A DNA stretch of 64,000 bases, taken from positions 124,001 to 188,000 of the forward strand of contig JAPLQT010000123.1 of NCBI GenBank assembly GCA_026399515.1, given 5' to 3'. Positions within the stretch are counted from its first letter, which is position 1. The number at the start of each line of letters is the position of its first letter. The translations under genes and the position numbers were made by a program. Origin of the DNA: Pseudomonadota bacterium (lineage in GTDB: Bacteria > Pseudomonadota > Gammaproteobacteria > Burkholderiales > Rhodocyclaceae). Shown one piece after another: positions 16,301 to 27,083 of this stretch. The notes under the pieces are model-generated. The model did not search any database, was not told the DNA's origin, and saw only the letters and a program-made list of their open reading frames with translations.

Positions 16301-16525
16301 CTCGGGCCGGAGGGGCGCTCTGCTTCGCTCATGTCCCCCATCGTCGGCCTGCGGCCGACTCCTCCTCCTTTACTTCGCTGCGCAGAGCGCCCCTCCGGCC
16401 CGAGAGGGACGCGTCGTTGAGGTGTTGGGCTCCACGGCACCGGCGTATCTCGCCAAGGGCGGTGGGTGGCCGATGCAGCGAAGTAAAGGAGGAAGGCTGG
16501 GCGCAGCCCAGTCGGGGGACATGAG
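16301..16525. repeat. Nested inverted-repeat block in a gene-free stretch
   Basis: The 469 bases between hicA and the next gene hold no convincing gene. They hold two interlocking inverted repeats. CTCGGGCCGGAGGGGCGCTCTGC at 16301-16323 recurs exactly inverted at 16382-16404. The segment 16328-16381, from CTCATGTCCCCC to CTTTACTTCGCTGC, recurs inverted with differences only in its middle at 16475-16525. The shared right arm, GAAGTAAAGGAGGA on one strand, looks like a mosaic dispersed element. Open frames here are by-products of the repeat. Confidence 0.8.
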
Positions 16526-16677
16526 CAGCATCGGCTACCCGTCGTCCTTGGCGCGCGCTGTCCGTCGATCAAAAGATTGCGGTGGCATCTCTTCTAGCGC
16601 CAATGGCATATCGTGGTTGGTGCATTTTCGGCGACATTGGCTAGAATGACCTCCGAACAAACACACTGGAGATAACG

Positions 16678-17145
16678 ATGCATGCTCAATTCGTTGCCGA
16701 GGTCCGCAGTTCCGCGGAGGAGGCCTATGCCGCCGGGCTCTACTGTGCCGAGAGCGTGGTGCAGGCGATCGCCAAGGCGCAGGGACTCGAAGCGGATCTT
16801 GTCACCAGGGCGGCGACGACATTCTGCGCTGGGGTAGCCTGCACCAGCGGCCCCTGTGGAGCATTGAGCGGCGCCATCATGGGTGTCGGCATGGCGCTCG
16901 GTCGCAGTCGAGCGGAAGAGCCGGTCAAGGCGTCTTACGCCGCCACGCAAGCGCTGGTGCGCGAGTTCGAACAGGCATTCGGCTCACGCAATTGCAGCGA
17001 ACTGCTGGGTTGCGATTTCGGCACGGCGGAAGGCCGTGCCGAATTCAAGGCGAAGGGACTCAACGACCGCTGCAAGCAATACACGGCCACGGCCGCGGAA
17101 ATGGCCGCGCGGCTGATTGCGGAGGCAGGAGAGCAGCAGACGTAG
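16678..17145 (+). CDS. C_GCAxxG_C_C-family protein
   Basis: A 155-residue protein with the diagnostic spaced cysteines of the C_GCAxxG_C_C family: YCAESVVQAI, FCAGVACTSGPCGALSGAIM, RNCSELLGCD and a final CKQY. The pattern suggests a redox or metal-binding role, but the biochemical function is not known. Members are often annotated as redox-active or electron-transport-associated. The start follows ACTGGAGATAACG. It stands alone between the repeat block and a toxin-antitoxin relic, transcribed opposite to both. Confidence 0.85.
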   Translation: MHAQFVAEVRSSAEEAYAAGLYCAESVVQAIAKAQGLEADLVTRAATTFCAGVACTSGPCGALSGAIMGVGMALGRSRAEEPVKASYAATQALVREFEQAFGSRNCSELLGCDFGTAEGRAEFKAKGLNDRCKQYTATAAEMAARLIAEAGEQQT

Positions 17146-17236
17146 GCACCACGACGATGAACTTGCTCCAGCAGGCCTGCTGCTTAAGCTTGAGTTTCAT
17201 GCGGACGGGGATTGAGGGATAGCGATAGCGATAACG

Positions 17237-17548
17237 TCAGGCGTGGGCGCGCGGCGTCCGTACGGATTGCACCGCAAGGCGCAGTCCCATTGCCTTGAGG
17301 ATGGCCGACAAGCTGCTGAGTACCGGATTCCCATCGGGCGACAAGGTGCGATAAAGCTGCGTCGTGCTCAAATGGGCCGTGTCGGCCACCGTCTGTACGC
17401 CGCCAAAGGCTTTCGCCATTTGCCGCAAGGTAATCAAAAGTTCGCTTTGGTCGCCTTCCTCCAGAATGCTGTTGAGCAATTGAACGGCATAGGCGGGATC
17501 TTCCCGGAACGTCTCAGCCATTGCGTCGTCATGCACCCTATCTCTCAT
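17237..17548 (-). CDS. HigA-like antitoxin, orphaned
   Basis: A 103-residue addiction-module antidote protein with the helix-turn-helix pattern LSTTQLYRTLSPDGNPVLSS followed by LSAILKAMGLRLAV. This is the same family as the protein at 748-1071. The ATG at 17548 has AAAGGAG 8-9 bases upstream and lies inside the last codons of a toxin remnant. A longer frame to 17791 exists but is an out-of-frame reading of that remnant. The antitoxin looks intact while its toxin is broken. Confidence 0.85.
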   Translation of the reverse strand: MRDRVHDDAMAETFREDPAYAVQLLNSILEEGDQSELLITLRQMAKAFGGVQTVADTAHLSTTQLYRTLSPDGNPVLSSLSAILKAMGLRLAVQSVRTPRAHA

Positions 17549-17787
17549 CGCTTGCTCTCCTTTGCCAGTCTTGCCAGTATCCACTGGCGCGGTCGATATG
17601 CGCATCCTGCGTTCGCTTGTCGCCACCGCACAGTAGCAAGACAATTTCCTTATCGGCAACTGCGTAATGCACCCGGCTCCCCCGCTCCCACATCGATGCG
17701 GCTCACGCGCCGATCTAAGGCAATTCTTGCAGTCACGTTGCGAAGCCTGGATATCAGATCCGGGGCCAAAGCCAACTGGTAAGACGT
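17538..17787 (-). pseudogene. Decayed HigB-like toxin remnant
   Basis: Leftward translation just upstream of the antitoxin ends with EIVLLLCGGDKRTQDAHIDR, followed by ASGYWQDWQRRASDER and a TAG at 17540-17538. LLLCGGDKxxQ is the conserved C-terminal block of HigB toxins. The stop overlaps the antitoxin ATG, as in live pairs. Upstream, the matching sense continues in another frame (LISRLRNVTARIALDRRVSR), so there is a frameshift near 17685. A stop codon at 17790-17788 closes it, and the first third of a normal toxin is missing. The gene therefore appears inactive. Confidence 0.7.
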
Positions 17788-17815
17788 TCACTACGGATCC
17801 AGATGGGGGCTTTCA

Positions 17816-18736
17816 TTATGCAGCGGCTTTGAATCGTTCGAAGCGTATTGCTAGACGATCGCGATCTGGCCTATCTGCAAAGCGTCCCGGCAGATGTAAG
17901 TTACCCCCATCTAACCGCTTCAGTGCATCTAACATGGGACCATCATTCTGACTGAGAAGTCGCTCTGAAACATGCAGTCTGTAATCCGGATCAATACCGA
18001 TTAAGTGTGCGTCGAATGCGGCATGGTGGATCTTGGATAAGGGAAGTCCATTTGGAACCACGGGCTGACCTAACTTCTCGTCATTGTCTGAAACGATATG
18101 GGCCGCATCTAATAATAGTGACTCTGGCAGCCCCGATAGCGCGCAGCGGCCATCGTAGGCTGCAATAACAGCTTCCCGGAAAGAAGCCTGATGAAGCCTT
18201 TGCTTGACGGCTCGTAAGGCATAACGTCGCTCGATACTCGTCTCTGGCGGTTTCATCACATGTGTACCCATTTCGCCAAACGCTACCTGGACGCTCAAGT
18301 CAATCGGATTCCAATCCATGATGAAACAAGGCAAGATGGCTTGGGAACAGCCTGGAGCAATTCCGAGAAAATATATGATCGGCACCTGATCTTCATAGGC
18401 ATCCCGCAGCCATCGGTTGTCCGCTGCACTAGGGTCTTTCCCCATGAACGCATAGTCAATCGTCTCCTCTCCCCTGAAGATCTGTTGATGCACCTCACGC
18501 TGATCGTCGTACCACACCCTGCTGCCCGGCTTGGGAAATACAGTCCGGATTGACAACAGGTACCTCATCGACTGGGGTTTCCAGATGCCTCTGGCCGGAC
18601 TAACGAGTGGAATGCGTTGACCTTCGAAATTGAAGCCTGGCTCGAGATCTTTTGATGTCAGGTGATCTCTGACCTCAAGTAGCTTGTTTAAGTGCTCAAA
18701 GGCACCCAGGCGCATCCGGGTATCGCGTTCGTCCAT
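17816..18736 (-). CDS. HNH endonuclease, possible restriction-type nuclease
   Basis: A 306-residue protein with a C-terminal HNH_2-type nuclease domain: RCALSGLPESLLLDAAHIVS, then PNGLPLSKIHHAAFDAHLIG. C198, H213, N229 and H237/H238 are the likely metal and catalytic residues. The N-terminal 180 residues (GIWKPQSMRYLLSIRTVFPK, YDD, a later IYFLGIAPG) form a separate domain of the sort that supplies target recognition in HNH restriction-like proteins; I cannot assign it further. The start at 18736 (MDERDTRMRLGAFEHL) is preceded by AGGGA. A GTG at 18790 would add 18 residues. A helicase-nuclease gene lies 235 bases upstream on the same strand. Confidence 0.82.
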   Translation of the reverse strand: MDERDTRMRLGAFEHLNKLLEVRDHLTSKDLEPGFNFEGQRIPLVSPARGIWKPQSMRYLLSIRTVFPKPGSRVWYDDQREVHQQIFRGEETIDYAFMGKDPSAADNRWLRDAYEDQVPIIYFLGIAPGCSQAILPCFIMDWNPIDLSVQVAFGEMGTHVMKPPETSIERRYALRAVKQRLHQASFREAVIAAYDGRCALSGLPESLLLDAAHIVSDNDEKLGQPVVPNGLPLSKIHHAAFDAHLIGIDPDYRLHVSERLLSQNDGPMLDALKRLDGGNLHLPGRFADRPDRDRLAIRFERFKAAA

Positions 18737-18971
18737 GGTGGTCCCTATTAGCCTAACACTCTTAGATATTCGATGATCCTGTAGGGGCACCCAATTATTA
18801 AGCTAGCATACAAAATGCTGCCAGTAACTTACGTACAGATTGAACCCATAAAAAAGATGGGTCCCACTTCATTGTTGAGTCTACGCCTTAACTAAACAGC
18901 GTCTTCCTGGTATTCCACCGGAATTCACCACCGAAAATATTGTTGATGGTTCGAGACGAGAGGGCTATCGG

Positions 18972-20759
18972 TCAATCGGCACCAGTTACTAGAAGCTGGC
19001 TAGTAGCACGAGTCATGGCAACATATAAGAGACGTGCGTCCTCCTCCTTCGCCTGTTCGGGCCGAGGCAGCAACCCCGCTCCCGGAATCACGACTATTGG
19101 GAATTCCAGCCCCTTACTGCTATGGAACGGGAGTAACTTGACAGTGTCCTGATGATCTCCGAATCGAATGTCATCCTTCCACGACGTAGGGATCCCTGCA
19201 AGGCGCAATTCACTTCGAACGGTCTTACATACCGGATCGTAGTGCCGATAGAGTATCGCCATATCACTCCACGGCACCCCTTTGTCATGCTCTTCCTTCA
19301 GTCTTTCGGCAATCCAAGTCCCTTCCTCTTTCAAAGTCGGCAATTTCACTACGACGGGAGTTGTTCCCCGCCGTCCGGCTGACACTGGCGCGAGTCGCGG
19401 AACACCATCTTCTTCAGCGTCACTTGCCTTCAAGCACTCGCCGGCGAATTGCGACGCGAACTCCAAAATCTCTTGGGTATTGCGGTAGTTGACCTTAAGG
19501 ATGGTTGTCCGACCCTGCGCTTGAATGCCGACACTCTTGAAACTAAAATTCTTCAGTTTGCCGGCCTCGTAGATCGACTGGGCATCGTCATAGAGAACGA
19601 GCAAGGAATTCGTGCGCGGATCAACCATCTGGACCACGAGTTTCAGCCACTCAGGGCGAAAGTCATGTCCTTCATCGATAAGTACTGCTTCGTATTGCGC
19701 TGCTGGTATCTGACCCCGCTCCACTGAACGAATCACGGCCTGAACCATTTCGGCCATGAACGCATCGGTGTCTTCATCTCCTCGTTTGAGATCGACATTG
19801 TAGGCGGCTAGCTGGCTATGACACCAACTATGGAATGAGCGCACATGCACCTTGTCAGCGATGCCTTTGGTCGCCATCCATTGCGTTAGCCGGGTGGCCA
19901 GTGTCTTGTTGTAGCAAAGTATTAGAATCGGCTTCACACAGACCTTGGCGAGCTGCTCAGCCCGATAGCCAAGAATAAGAGTCTTCCCGGATCCGGCGAC
20001 GCCATGGATCACACGATGCCCGTCACCGAGACTCCGCGCCAACTGTTCCTGCTGCAAATCCATCACTCGCATCAAGTCGGGAATCTCGACGGTTTCCAGG
20101 TCGTCACTCGTGAACAGACCTTGCTGGCGATCGGGTAGCCTAATCTCGGGAAACAGGTGCCAACGAATTCGATCAAGTTGTGGCAGCGATAAGCTCGCCT
20201 GGAAATGTACAGAAAACATCTCCCACAGCCGCTGCTGGAATGACTCAGTGTCAACGGACTCCGTCATCTCATCCTGACAGATCACACAATGAGACTCCAA
20301 AACTTCACCTAGTCTGGATGTATCGAATGTTCGCCGTGAGATGTTCGCGAGGACCACGCCATAAGCCCACGGAAACATAAGCCGGCCTTCATATTGCCCG
20401 CCGGAGCATGTCAGTTGTCTATCTCGCTCCAAGACACAAAGAACTGCATGGGCGTACTGACGCGCCTGTTCCAATGGGTTGAGAACATTCTTGAGGCCAC
20501 GCGGGGTAAGAATTGCGGCATCTGCTCTGCTAATCGACTGGATCGTATCCGGCTTCCAGTCCTTCACTTCGAGTATAAGGAGTCCTCGGCGAGGATGCAG
20601 GACAATAAAGTCTGGGTGGCTGTTTGATGATCCGATTGGCACGTCATACCAACAGATATAGTCACCTTCCAGCTTAGATTCGAGCCGCTGAGCGAAACGC
20701 CTTTCCCCAGGGGTCATTCGCCCAGCGCAAGTGCCGTACCCCGGAATGAGCGTTGCCAC
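18972..20759 (-). CDS. NERD-nuclease / SF1 (UvrD-like) helicase fusion
   Basis: A 595-residue two-part enzyme. Residues about 15-110 are a NERD domain: HPDFIVLHPRRGLLILEVKD gives D50 and E64-x-K66, the PD-(D/E)xK nuclease pattern. Residues 235-595 are a UvrD-like helicase with GVAGSGKT at 253-260 (Walker A), VLIDEGHDF around D362-E363 (Walker B), KVNYRNTQEI, PFHSSKGLEFPIVVIPGAG and RLLYVAMTRATSQLLV. It could unwind and cut DNA. It lies 43 bases from gyrB and upstream of an HNH endonuclease on the same strand, in a toxin-antitoxin-rich island. A defence role is plausible but not shown by the sequence. Confidence 0.88.
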   Translation of the reverse strand: MATLIPGYGTCAGRMTPGERRFAQRLESKLEGDYICWYDVPIGSSNSHPDFIVLHPRRGLLILEVKDWKPDTIQSISRADAAILTPRGLKNVLNPLEQARQYAHAVLCVLERDRQLTCSGGQYEGRLMFPWAYGVVLANISRRTFDTSRLGEVLESHCVICQDEMTESVDTESFQQRLWEMFSVHFQASLSLPQLDRIRWHLFPEIRLPDRQQGLFTSDDLETVEIPDLMRVMDLQQEQLARSLGDGHRVIHGVAGSGKTLILGYRAEQLAKVCVKPILILCYNKTLATRLTQWMATKGIADKVHVRSFHSWCHSQLAAYNVDLKRGDEDTDAFMAEMVQAVIRSVERGQIPAAQYEAVLIDEGHDFRPEWLKLVVQMVDPRTNSLLVLYDDAQSIYEAGKLKNFSFKSVGIQAQGRTTILKVNYRNTQEILEFASQFAGECLKASDAEEDGVPRLAPVSAGRRGTTPVVVKLPTLKEEGTWIAERLKEEHDKGVPWSDMAILYRHYDPVCKTVRSELRLAGIPTSWKDDIRFGDHQDTVKLLPFHSSKGLEFPIVVIPGAGLLPRPEQAKEEDARLLYVAMTRATSQLLVTGAD

Positions 20760-20802
20760 CTACCCCCCACGTTTGCGATAACGAGAACTGCCAAGAACTT
20801 TT

Positions 20803-23259
<2,457 letters not shown>

Positions 23260-23301
23260 TTAATCCTGCTGGTACTACGGGTGATGCGTCTGTCATGGCG
23301 A

Positions 23302-24405
23302 TCAAATGCGCATCGGCATCACGACATATTTGAAGTTTTGATTGTCGGCTAACTGGAACAGGGCGCTGCTGTTGGCATCGCCGAGGTGGCACTCGATCTG
23401 TTCGTTGGAGACGTTGTTGAGCACGTCCAGCAGGTAATTCACGTTGAAACCGATATCGATGGTGTCGCCGGCAAATTCGATTTCGATTTCCTCCTGGGCT
23501 TCTTCACGTTCGGTGTTGTTGCCGATGATCTTCAGGCTGTTGTCGGAGAACATCAAACGCACACCGGGGGTTTTTTCATTGGTCAGAATCTTGGCGCGCA
23601 GCAGCGATTGCAGGAGACCCTGGCGGGACAGCTTGACCAGCCTGGCATGGCCCTTGGGAATGACGCGTTCATAATCCGGGAACTTGCCGTCGATCAGTTT
23701 CGAGACGAACTCGATGGCGCCGAAACGGAATAATGCCTGGGTCGGAGTCAGCGCGATTTCCAGGGCATCGTCGTTGTCGGCCAACTGACGCGAGAGTTCC
23801 AGCACCGTCTTGCGCGGCAAAATTACTTCGATCGATGGCAATTGTTCCGCCAGCGTTTCGCTGGCGTAGGCCAGGCGGTGGCCGTCGGTGGCAACGACAC
23901 AGATTTCGTTACCCTTGACCACCAGCAACAGACCGTTTAGGTAGTAGCGAATATCCTGCTGCGCCATGGCGTACTGCACCAAAGCCAACAACCTCTTGAA
24001 CTGTTTCTGGGTCAGTTTCAAACGTGTCTGGTTGCCGTCGCTCAATGCCATGCGCGGGAAGTCTTCGGCCGGCAGGGTTTGAAGATTGAAACGGCTGCGC
24101 CCGGCCTTGACCTGGAGACGCTTGTCGTCGAGCGTCAGGCTGACTTCGGCATCCTCGGGCAAGGCACGCAGAATGTCCTGAAGCTTGCGCGCGGCGACGG
24201 TCAACGAGGTATTTTCGCCGGGCAGGGTCGGTGTGCTGGTCTTGATCTGGATCTCGATATCGGTTGCCAGCAGCATCAAGCGCTCGCCGTCCTTTTCCAT
24301 GAGAACGTTGGAAAGTATGGGAAGCGTGTGACGTTTTTCGACGATGCCACAAACCGATTGCAAGGGCTCAAGAATTTGGTTACGTGGGCCTTTGAATAAG
24401 ATCAT
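23302..24405 (-). CDS. dnaN: DNA polymerase III beta clamp
   Basis: A 367-residue sliding clamp that tethers DNA polymerase to the template. It has the three-domain beta-clamp layout, starting MILFKGPRNQILEPLQSVCG and including TLPILSNVLM. It ends with the clamp signature ALFQLADNQNFKYVVMPMRI. It lies between dnaA and gyrB on the same strand. Confidence 0.98.
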   Translation of the reverse strand: MILFKGPRNQILEPLQSVCGIVEKRHTLPILSNVLMEKDGERLMLLATDIEIQIKTSTPTLPGENTSLTVAARKLQDILRALPEDAEVSLTLDDKRLQVKAGRSRFNLQTLPAEDFPRMALSDGNQTRLKLTQKQFKRLLALVQYAMAQQDIRYYLNGLLLVVKGNEICVVATDGHRLAYASETLAEQLPSIEVILPRKTVLELSRQLADNDDALEIALTPTQALFRFGAIEFVSKLIDGKFPDYERVIPKGHARLVKLSRQGLLQSLLRAKILTNEKTPGVRLMFSDNSLKIIGNNTEREEAQEEIEIEFAGDTIDIGFNVNYLLDVLNNVSNEQIECHLGDANSSALFQLADNQNFKYVVMPMRI

Positions 24406-24420
24406 ATTTAAATTCCTAAT

Positions 24421-24576
24421 AGTAAATATGCAGACAAGAAAACTGTGGAAAACAGGATTAATCGTTTAAAAGTTATCTGGTTAAGCAATGTATAAACCTA
24501 TGGAAAAACCTCGGGGAAACTTGTGGATGAATGTTAGTTGTTATTTTCGGAAAGGATAACCGGACACTTATTCACA
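24421..24576. other. DnaA-box-containing dnaA-dnaN intergenic region
   Basis: The 211-base dnaA-dnaN gap contains TTATTCACA at 24568-24576, matching the DnaA-box consensus TTATNCACA. On the reverse sense there are near matches TTGTGGATG (24521-24529) and CTGTGGAAA (24443-24451). The stretch is AT-richer than its surroundings. It may be part of oriC or a DnaA autoregulation site. Confidence 0.55.
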
Positions 24577-24616
24577 ATTCGCCCAAGGCCAATACCGTAG
24601 TTGTACATGGTCGTTG

Positions 24617-26014
24617 TTAACCCTTTAAAGTCTGCATCAATACATGTACGTCATTGCCGAGTTGCGCATCCTTGGCGCGCAGATCGGTGATTGTACGGCA
24701 GGCATGGAGTACGGTGGTATGGTCACGACCGCCGAAGGCTTCACCTATTTCCGGCAGACTGTGATGGGTGAGTTCGCGTGCCAGCCACATGGCGACCTGC
24801 CGAGGCCGTGCGATGGCGCGGGTACGCTTCTTGGAAAACATTTCGGCGACCTTGAGTTTGTAATAATCGGCGACGGTTTTTTGAATCAACTCGAGGGTAA
24901 GCAAGCGATTGATGGCGCCGAAAATATCTTTCAGCGCTTCTTTGGCTACATCGATGCTGACATCCCTGCCATGAAAGCGGGCATAGGCCAGCACCTTGTT
25001 GAGAGCGCCTTCCAGCTCGCGCACATTGGAGCGCAGATTCTTGGCGATCAAGAAAGCGACATCGTCACCGAGTTCGATCTTGGCCGCTTCGGCCTTCTTC
25101 TTGAGGATGGCGACCCGCATTTCGGGTTCCGGTGGTTCGATTTGTACCGTCAGGCCCCAATCAAAGCGGGAGACCAGGCGTTCCTCCAGCCCGGTGACAT
25201 CTTTCGGGTAGGTATCGCATGTGATGACGATTTGCTTCTTGGCCTCGACAAGTGCGTTGAAGGCATAGAAGAATTCTTCCTGCGTACGGTTCTTGTTGTT
25301 GAAAAATTGTATGTCGTCGATCAACAGGAGATCGAGAGACCGGTAATATTTCTTGAAAACGTCAAATGATTTTTGTTGGTAGGCGCGCACGACATCGGCG
25401 AAATAGTCTTCGGCGTGTACATATCGAATGACGATATCCGGGTTATGACGCCATACTTCATTGCCCAGGGCGTGTATCAGGTGGGTCTTGCCCAAGCCGA
25501 CGCCACCGTAGATAAACAGGGGGTTGTAGGAAGTGCCGGGATTTAAGGCGACCTGTTGCGCGGCCGCGCGAGCCAGGTCGTTGGCACGCCCGGTGACCAG
25601 AGTGTCAAAAGTGAACCCCGGGTTGAGACGGGATTTTTCGTAGGCTCCGTCCTCGGACCGGGACTTCGGCACGTCCGCATGCGTCGCTCTGGCGATGGTC
25701 GCGGAGGGTTGTATGGAGACTTGGGTAGTTGCCGGGAGTTGGAGGTTTTCTCCCAGGGCAAGACTGATGCTGACAGGTTCGGGGAAGTACTGTCGGCTGA
25801 GGACTTGTATCTGATCGAGGTAACGTTCGCGTACCCACTGAAGGACAAATCGATTCGGTGCAATCAGGCGAAGATGGGTCGGAGATTCACCGGAAATCGG
25901 GTCGGGGCCGTCCCCGTCGTTTTCAAGACGCAGGGTCTTGATCCAAGTGTTGTATTGCTGCGTTGGCAGTTCTTTTTCGAACCGATTGAGGCAGGCAGAC
26001 CAGAAGTCGCTCAT
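24617..26014 (-). CDS. dnaA: Chromosomal replication initiator DnaA
   Basis: A 465-residue AAA+ initiator that binds DnaA boxes and opens oriC. Domain I is [20 protein letters not shown]. Domain III begins [20 protein letters not shown] (Walker A) and has [10 protein letters not shown] (Walker B). Domain IV ends with [15 protein letters not shown], the DNA-binding signature. Domain II is variable. Divergent from rpmH and followed by dnaN. Confidence 0.99.
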   Translation of the reverse strand: MSDFWSACLNRFEKELPTQQYNTWIKTLRLENDGDGPDPISGESPTHLRLIAPNRFVLQWVRERYLDQIQVLSRQYFPEPVSISLALGENLQLPATTQVSIQPSATIARATHADVPKSRSEDGAYEKSRLNPGFTFDTLVTGRANDLARAAAQQVALNPGTSYNPLFIYGGVGLGKTHLIHALGNEVWRHNPDIVIRYVHAEDYFADVVRAYQQKSFDVFKKYYRSLDLLLIDDIQFFNNKNRTQEEFFYAFNALVEAKKQIVITCDTYPKDVTGLEERLVSRFDWGLTVQIEPPEPEMRVAILKKKAEAAKIELGDDVAFLIAKNLRSNVRELEGALNKVLAYARFHGRDVSIDVAKEALKDIFGAINRLLTLELIQKTVADYYKLKVAEMFSKKRTRAIARPRQVAMWLARELTHHSLPEIGEAFGGRDHTTVLHACRTITDLRAKDAQLGNDVHVLMQTLKG

Positions 26015-26052
26015 CAGGGGAAGTGGCCTGTCTAATTGTCCGGGTTGTACTG

Positions 26053-26161
26053 GTAATTTATTGATATTATTGTATATTATGGTCCGACTGAGAGCTTGGG
26101 CAAGCTAGCGGCGGAACTTTGTGTGACGGCATTCTAGCGGTTTTTCGGGTAGTTATCCACA
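26053..26161. other. Candidate oriC: AT-rich tract and DnaA box (dnaA-rpmH gap)
   Basis: The 226-base gap between dnaA and rpmH carries an AT-rich run at about 26053-26079 (TTTATTGATATTATTGTATA), a possible unwinding element. A perfect DnaA box TTATCCACA lies at 26153-26161. Few clear boxes are visible, so the origin may span both sides of dnaA. Confidence 0.5.
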
Positions 26162-26181
26162 GGCGGATTGAAAAATACCTC

Positions 26182-26210
26182 TTGACAATTTCACTCCAAA
26201 AAGTTGTAAT
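26182..26210 (+). promoter_or_regulatory. Sigma-70-type promoter of rpmH
   Basis: A consensus -35 TTGACA (26182-26187) lies 17 bases before TGTAAT (26205-26210). The rpmH start follows about 30 bases later. It would drive rpmH-rnpA-yidD and perhaps yidC. Confidence 0.8.
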
Positions 26211-26240
26211 CACGGGTTCATTTTTTCGAGGAAATTGGTC

Positions 26241-26375
26241 ATGAAACGCACTTATCAGCCTTCGGTCGTGCGACGTAAACGTACCCACGGCTTTCTTGTG
26301 CGCATGCGCACAAAAGGTGGCCGGGCGGTGATCCGTGCACGCCGCGCCAAAGGCCGCAGCCGCCTGGGTGTCTGA
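26241..26375 (+). CDS. rpmH: Ribosomal protein bL34
   Basis: A 44-residue basic protein of the 50S subunit, at the length typical for L34. It begins [20 protein letters not shown] and ends GRSRLGV, both diagnostic. An AGGAAA lies upstream of the ATG. It opens the rpmH-rnpA-yidD-yidC-mnmE series next to the origin. Confidence 0.98.
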   Translation: MKRTYQPSVVRRKRTHGFLVRMRTKGGRAVIRARRAKGRSRLGV

Positions 26376-26386
26376 AAACGCAGCCG

Positions 26387-26797
26387 GTGCTTGACCGGGA
26401 ACAGGGCGCCACGGGCACTGAAGTCGTCGATCTCGGTTTCCGTAACGAACATAGGTTGCACACTCCGGCCGATTTCTCAACGGTCTTTACGGTTCGTCGC
26501 GTGTTGCGCGGAGAACTATTCAACTTGCACTACGCTGCCAAAACCGCGGGCACCGGCTCCGGGCCGGTCAGTGCCAGGCTTGGTTTGGTCATCGCCAAGA
26601 AATTGGCGCATCGTGCGGTTCAGCGCAATTTGTTGAAGCGTTTGGCCCGCGAAGCCTTTCGTCTGGCCCGGCAAGGCCTGCCATCGTACGATCTGGTGTT
26701 GCGCCTTGCCAAGCAACCGGGGACGAGCTTGGACCGGACGGCGCGCAAGACTTGGCGCGCGGATATCGAGCGTCTCTTCAGCCGGTTGCCCCGATGA
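26387..26797 (+). CDS. rnpA: Ribonuclease P protein component
   Basis: The basic protein subunit of RNase P, which trims tRNA 5' ends with the RnpB RNA. The family core is clear: [38 protein letters not shown] with the RNR motif, and [11 protein letters not shown]. The reading frame here starts at GTG 26387 and gives 136 residues. The first 15 or so precede the usual family start, so a later start is possible. It overlaps yidD at the ATGA junction. Confidence 0.93.
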   Translation: MLDREQGATGTEVVDLGFRNEHRLHTPADFSTVFTVRRVLRGELFNLHYAAKTAGTGSGPVSARLGLVIAKKLAHRAVQRNLLKRLAREAFRLARQGLPSYDLVLRLAKQPGTSLDRTARKTWRADIERLFSRLPR

Positions 26798-27015
26798 AGT
26801 CGCTCGCGGCCATTCCGCTGATCGGTTTGATCCGGATCTATAAATACCTGATCAGCCCGCATTTGGGAAATCGTTGCCGGTTTGATCCAAGTTGTTCCGA
26901 ATATGCGGTCGAAGCACTGAAACGCCATGGGGCTTTGCGCGGCCTGTGGCTGGCGTTGCGACGCGTCGCTCATTGTCATCCCTGGCATCCGGGCGGCTAC
27001 GATCCCGTTCCCTAA
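26794..27015 (+). CDS. yidD: Membrane protein insertion efficiency factor YidD
   Basis: A 73-residue YidD protein that assists YidC in inner-membrane insertion. The signature is [19 protein letters not shown] followed by [12 protein letters not shown]. The ATG overlaps the rnpA TGA, so translation is coupled. The amphipathic N-terminus ([14 protein letters not shown]) is typical. Confidence 0.95.
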   Translation: MKSLAAIPLIGLIRIYKYLISPHLGNRCRFDPSCSEYAVEALKRHGALRGLWLALRRVAHCHPWHPGGYDPVP

Positions 27016-27083
27016 GGGTTGAACGATCCGAAACTCTATATAATCGCCTGCCGATTCTGGCTCTCTGAACCGAAAGACCGTCG

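Noticed and set aside
16240-16649. Open frames in the inverted-repeat block
   Set aside because: Both strands are open only because of the mirrored GC-rich repeats; no conserved pattern.
26067-26523. Leftward frames over rpmH and the dnaA promoter
   Set aside because: Antisense to rpmH and the origin region, without protein similarity.
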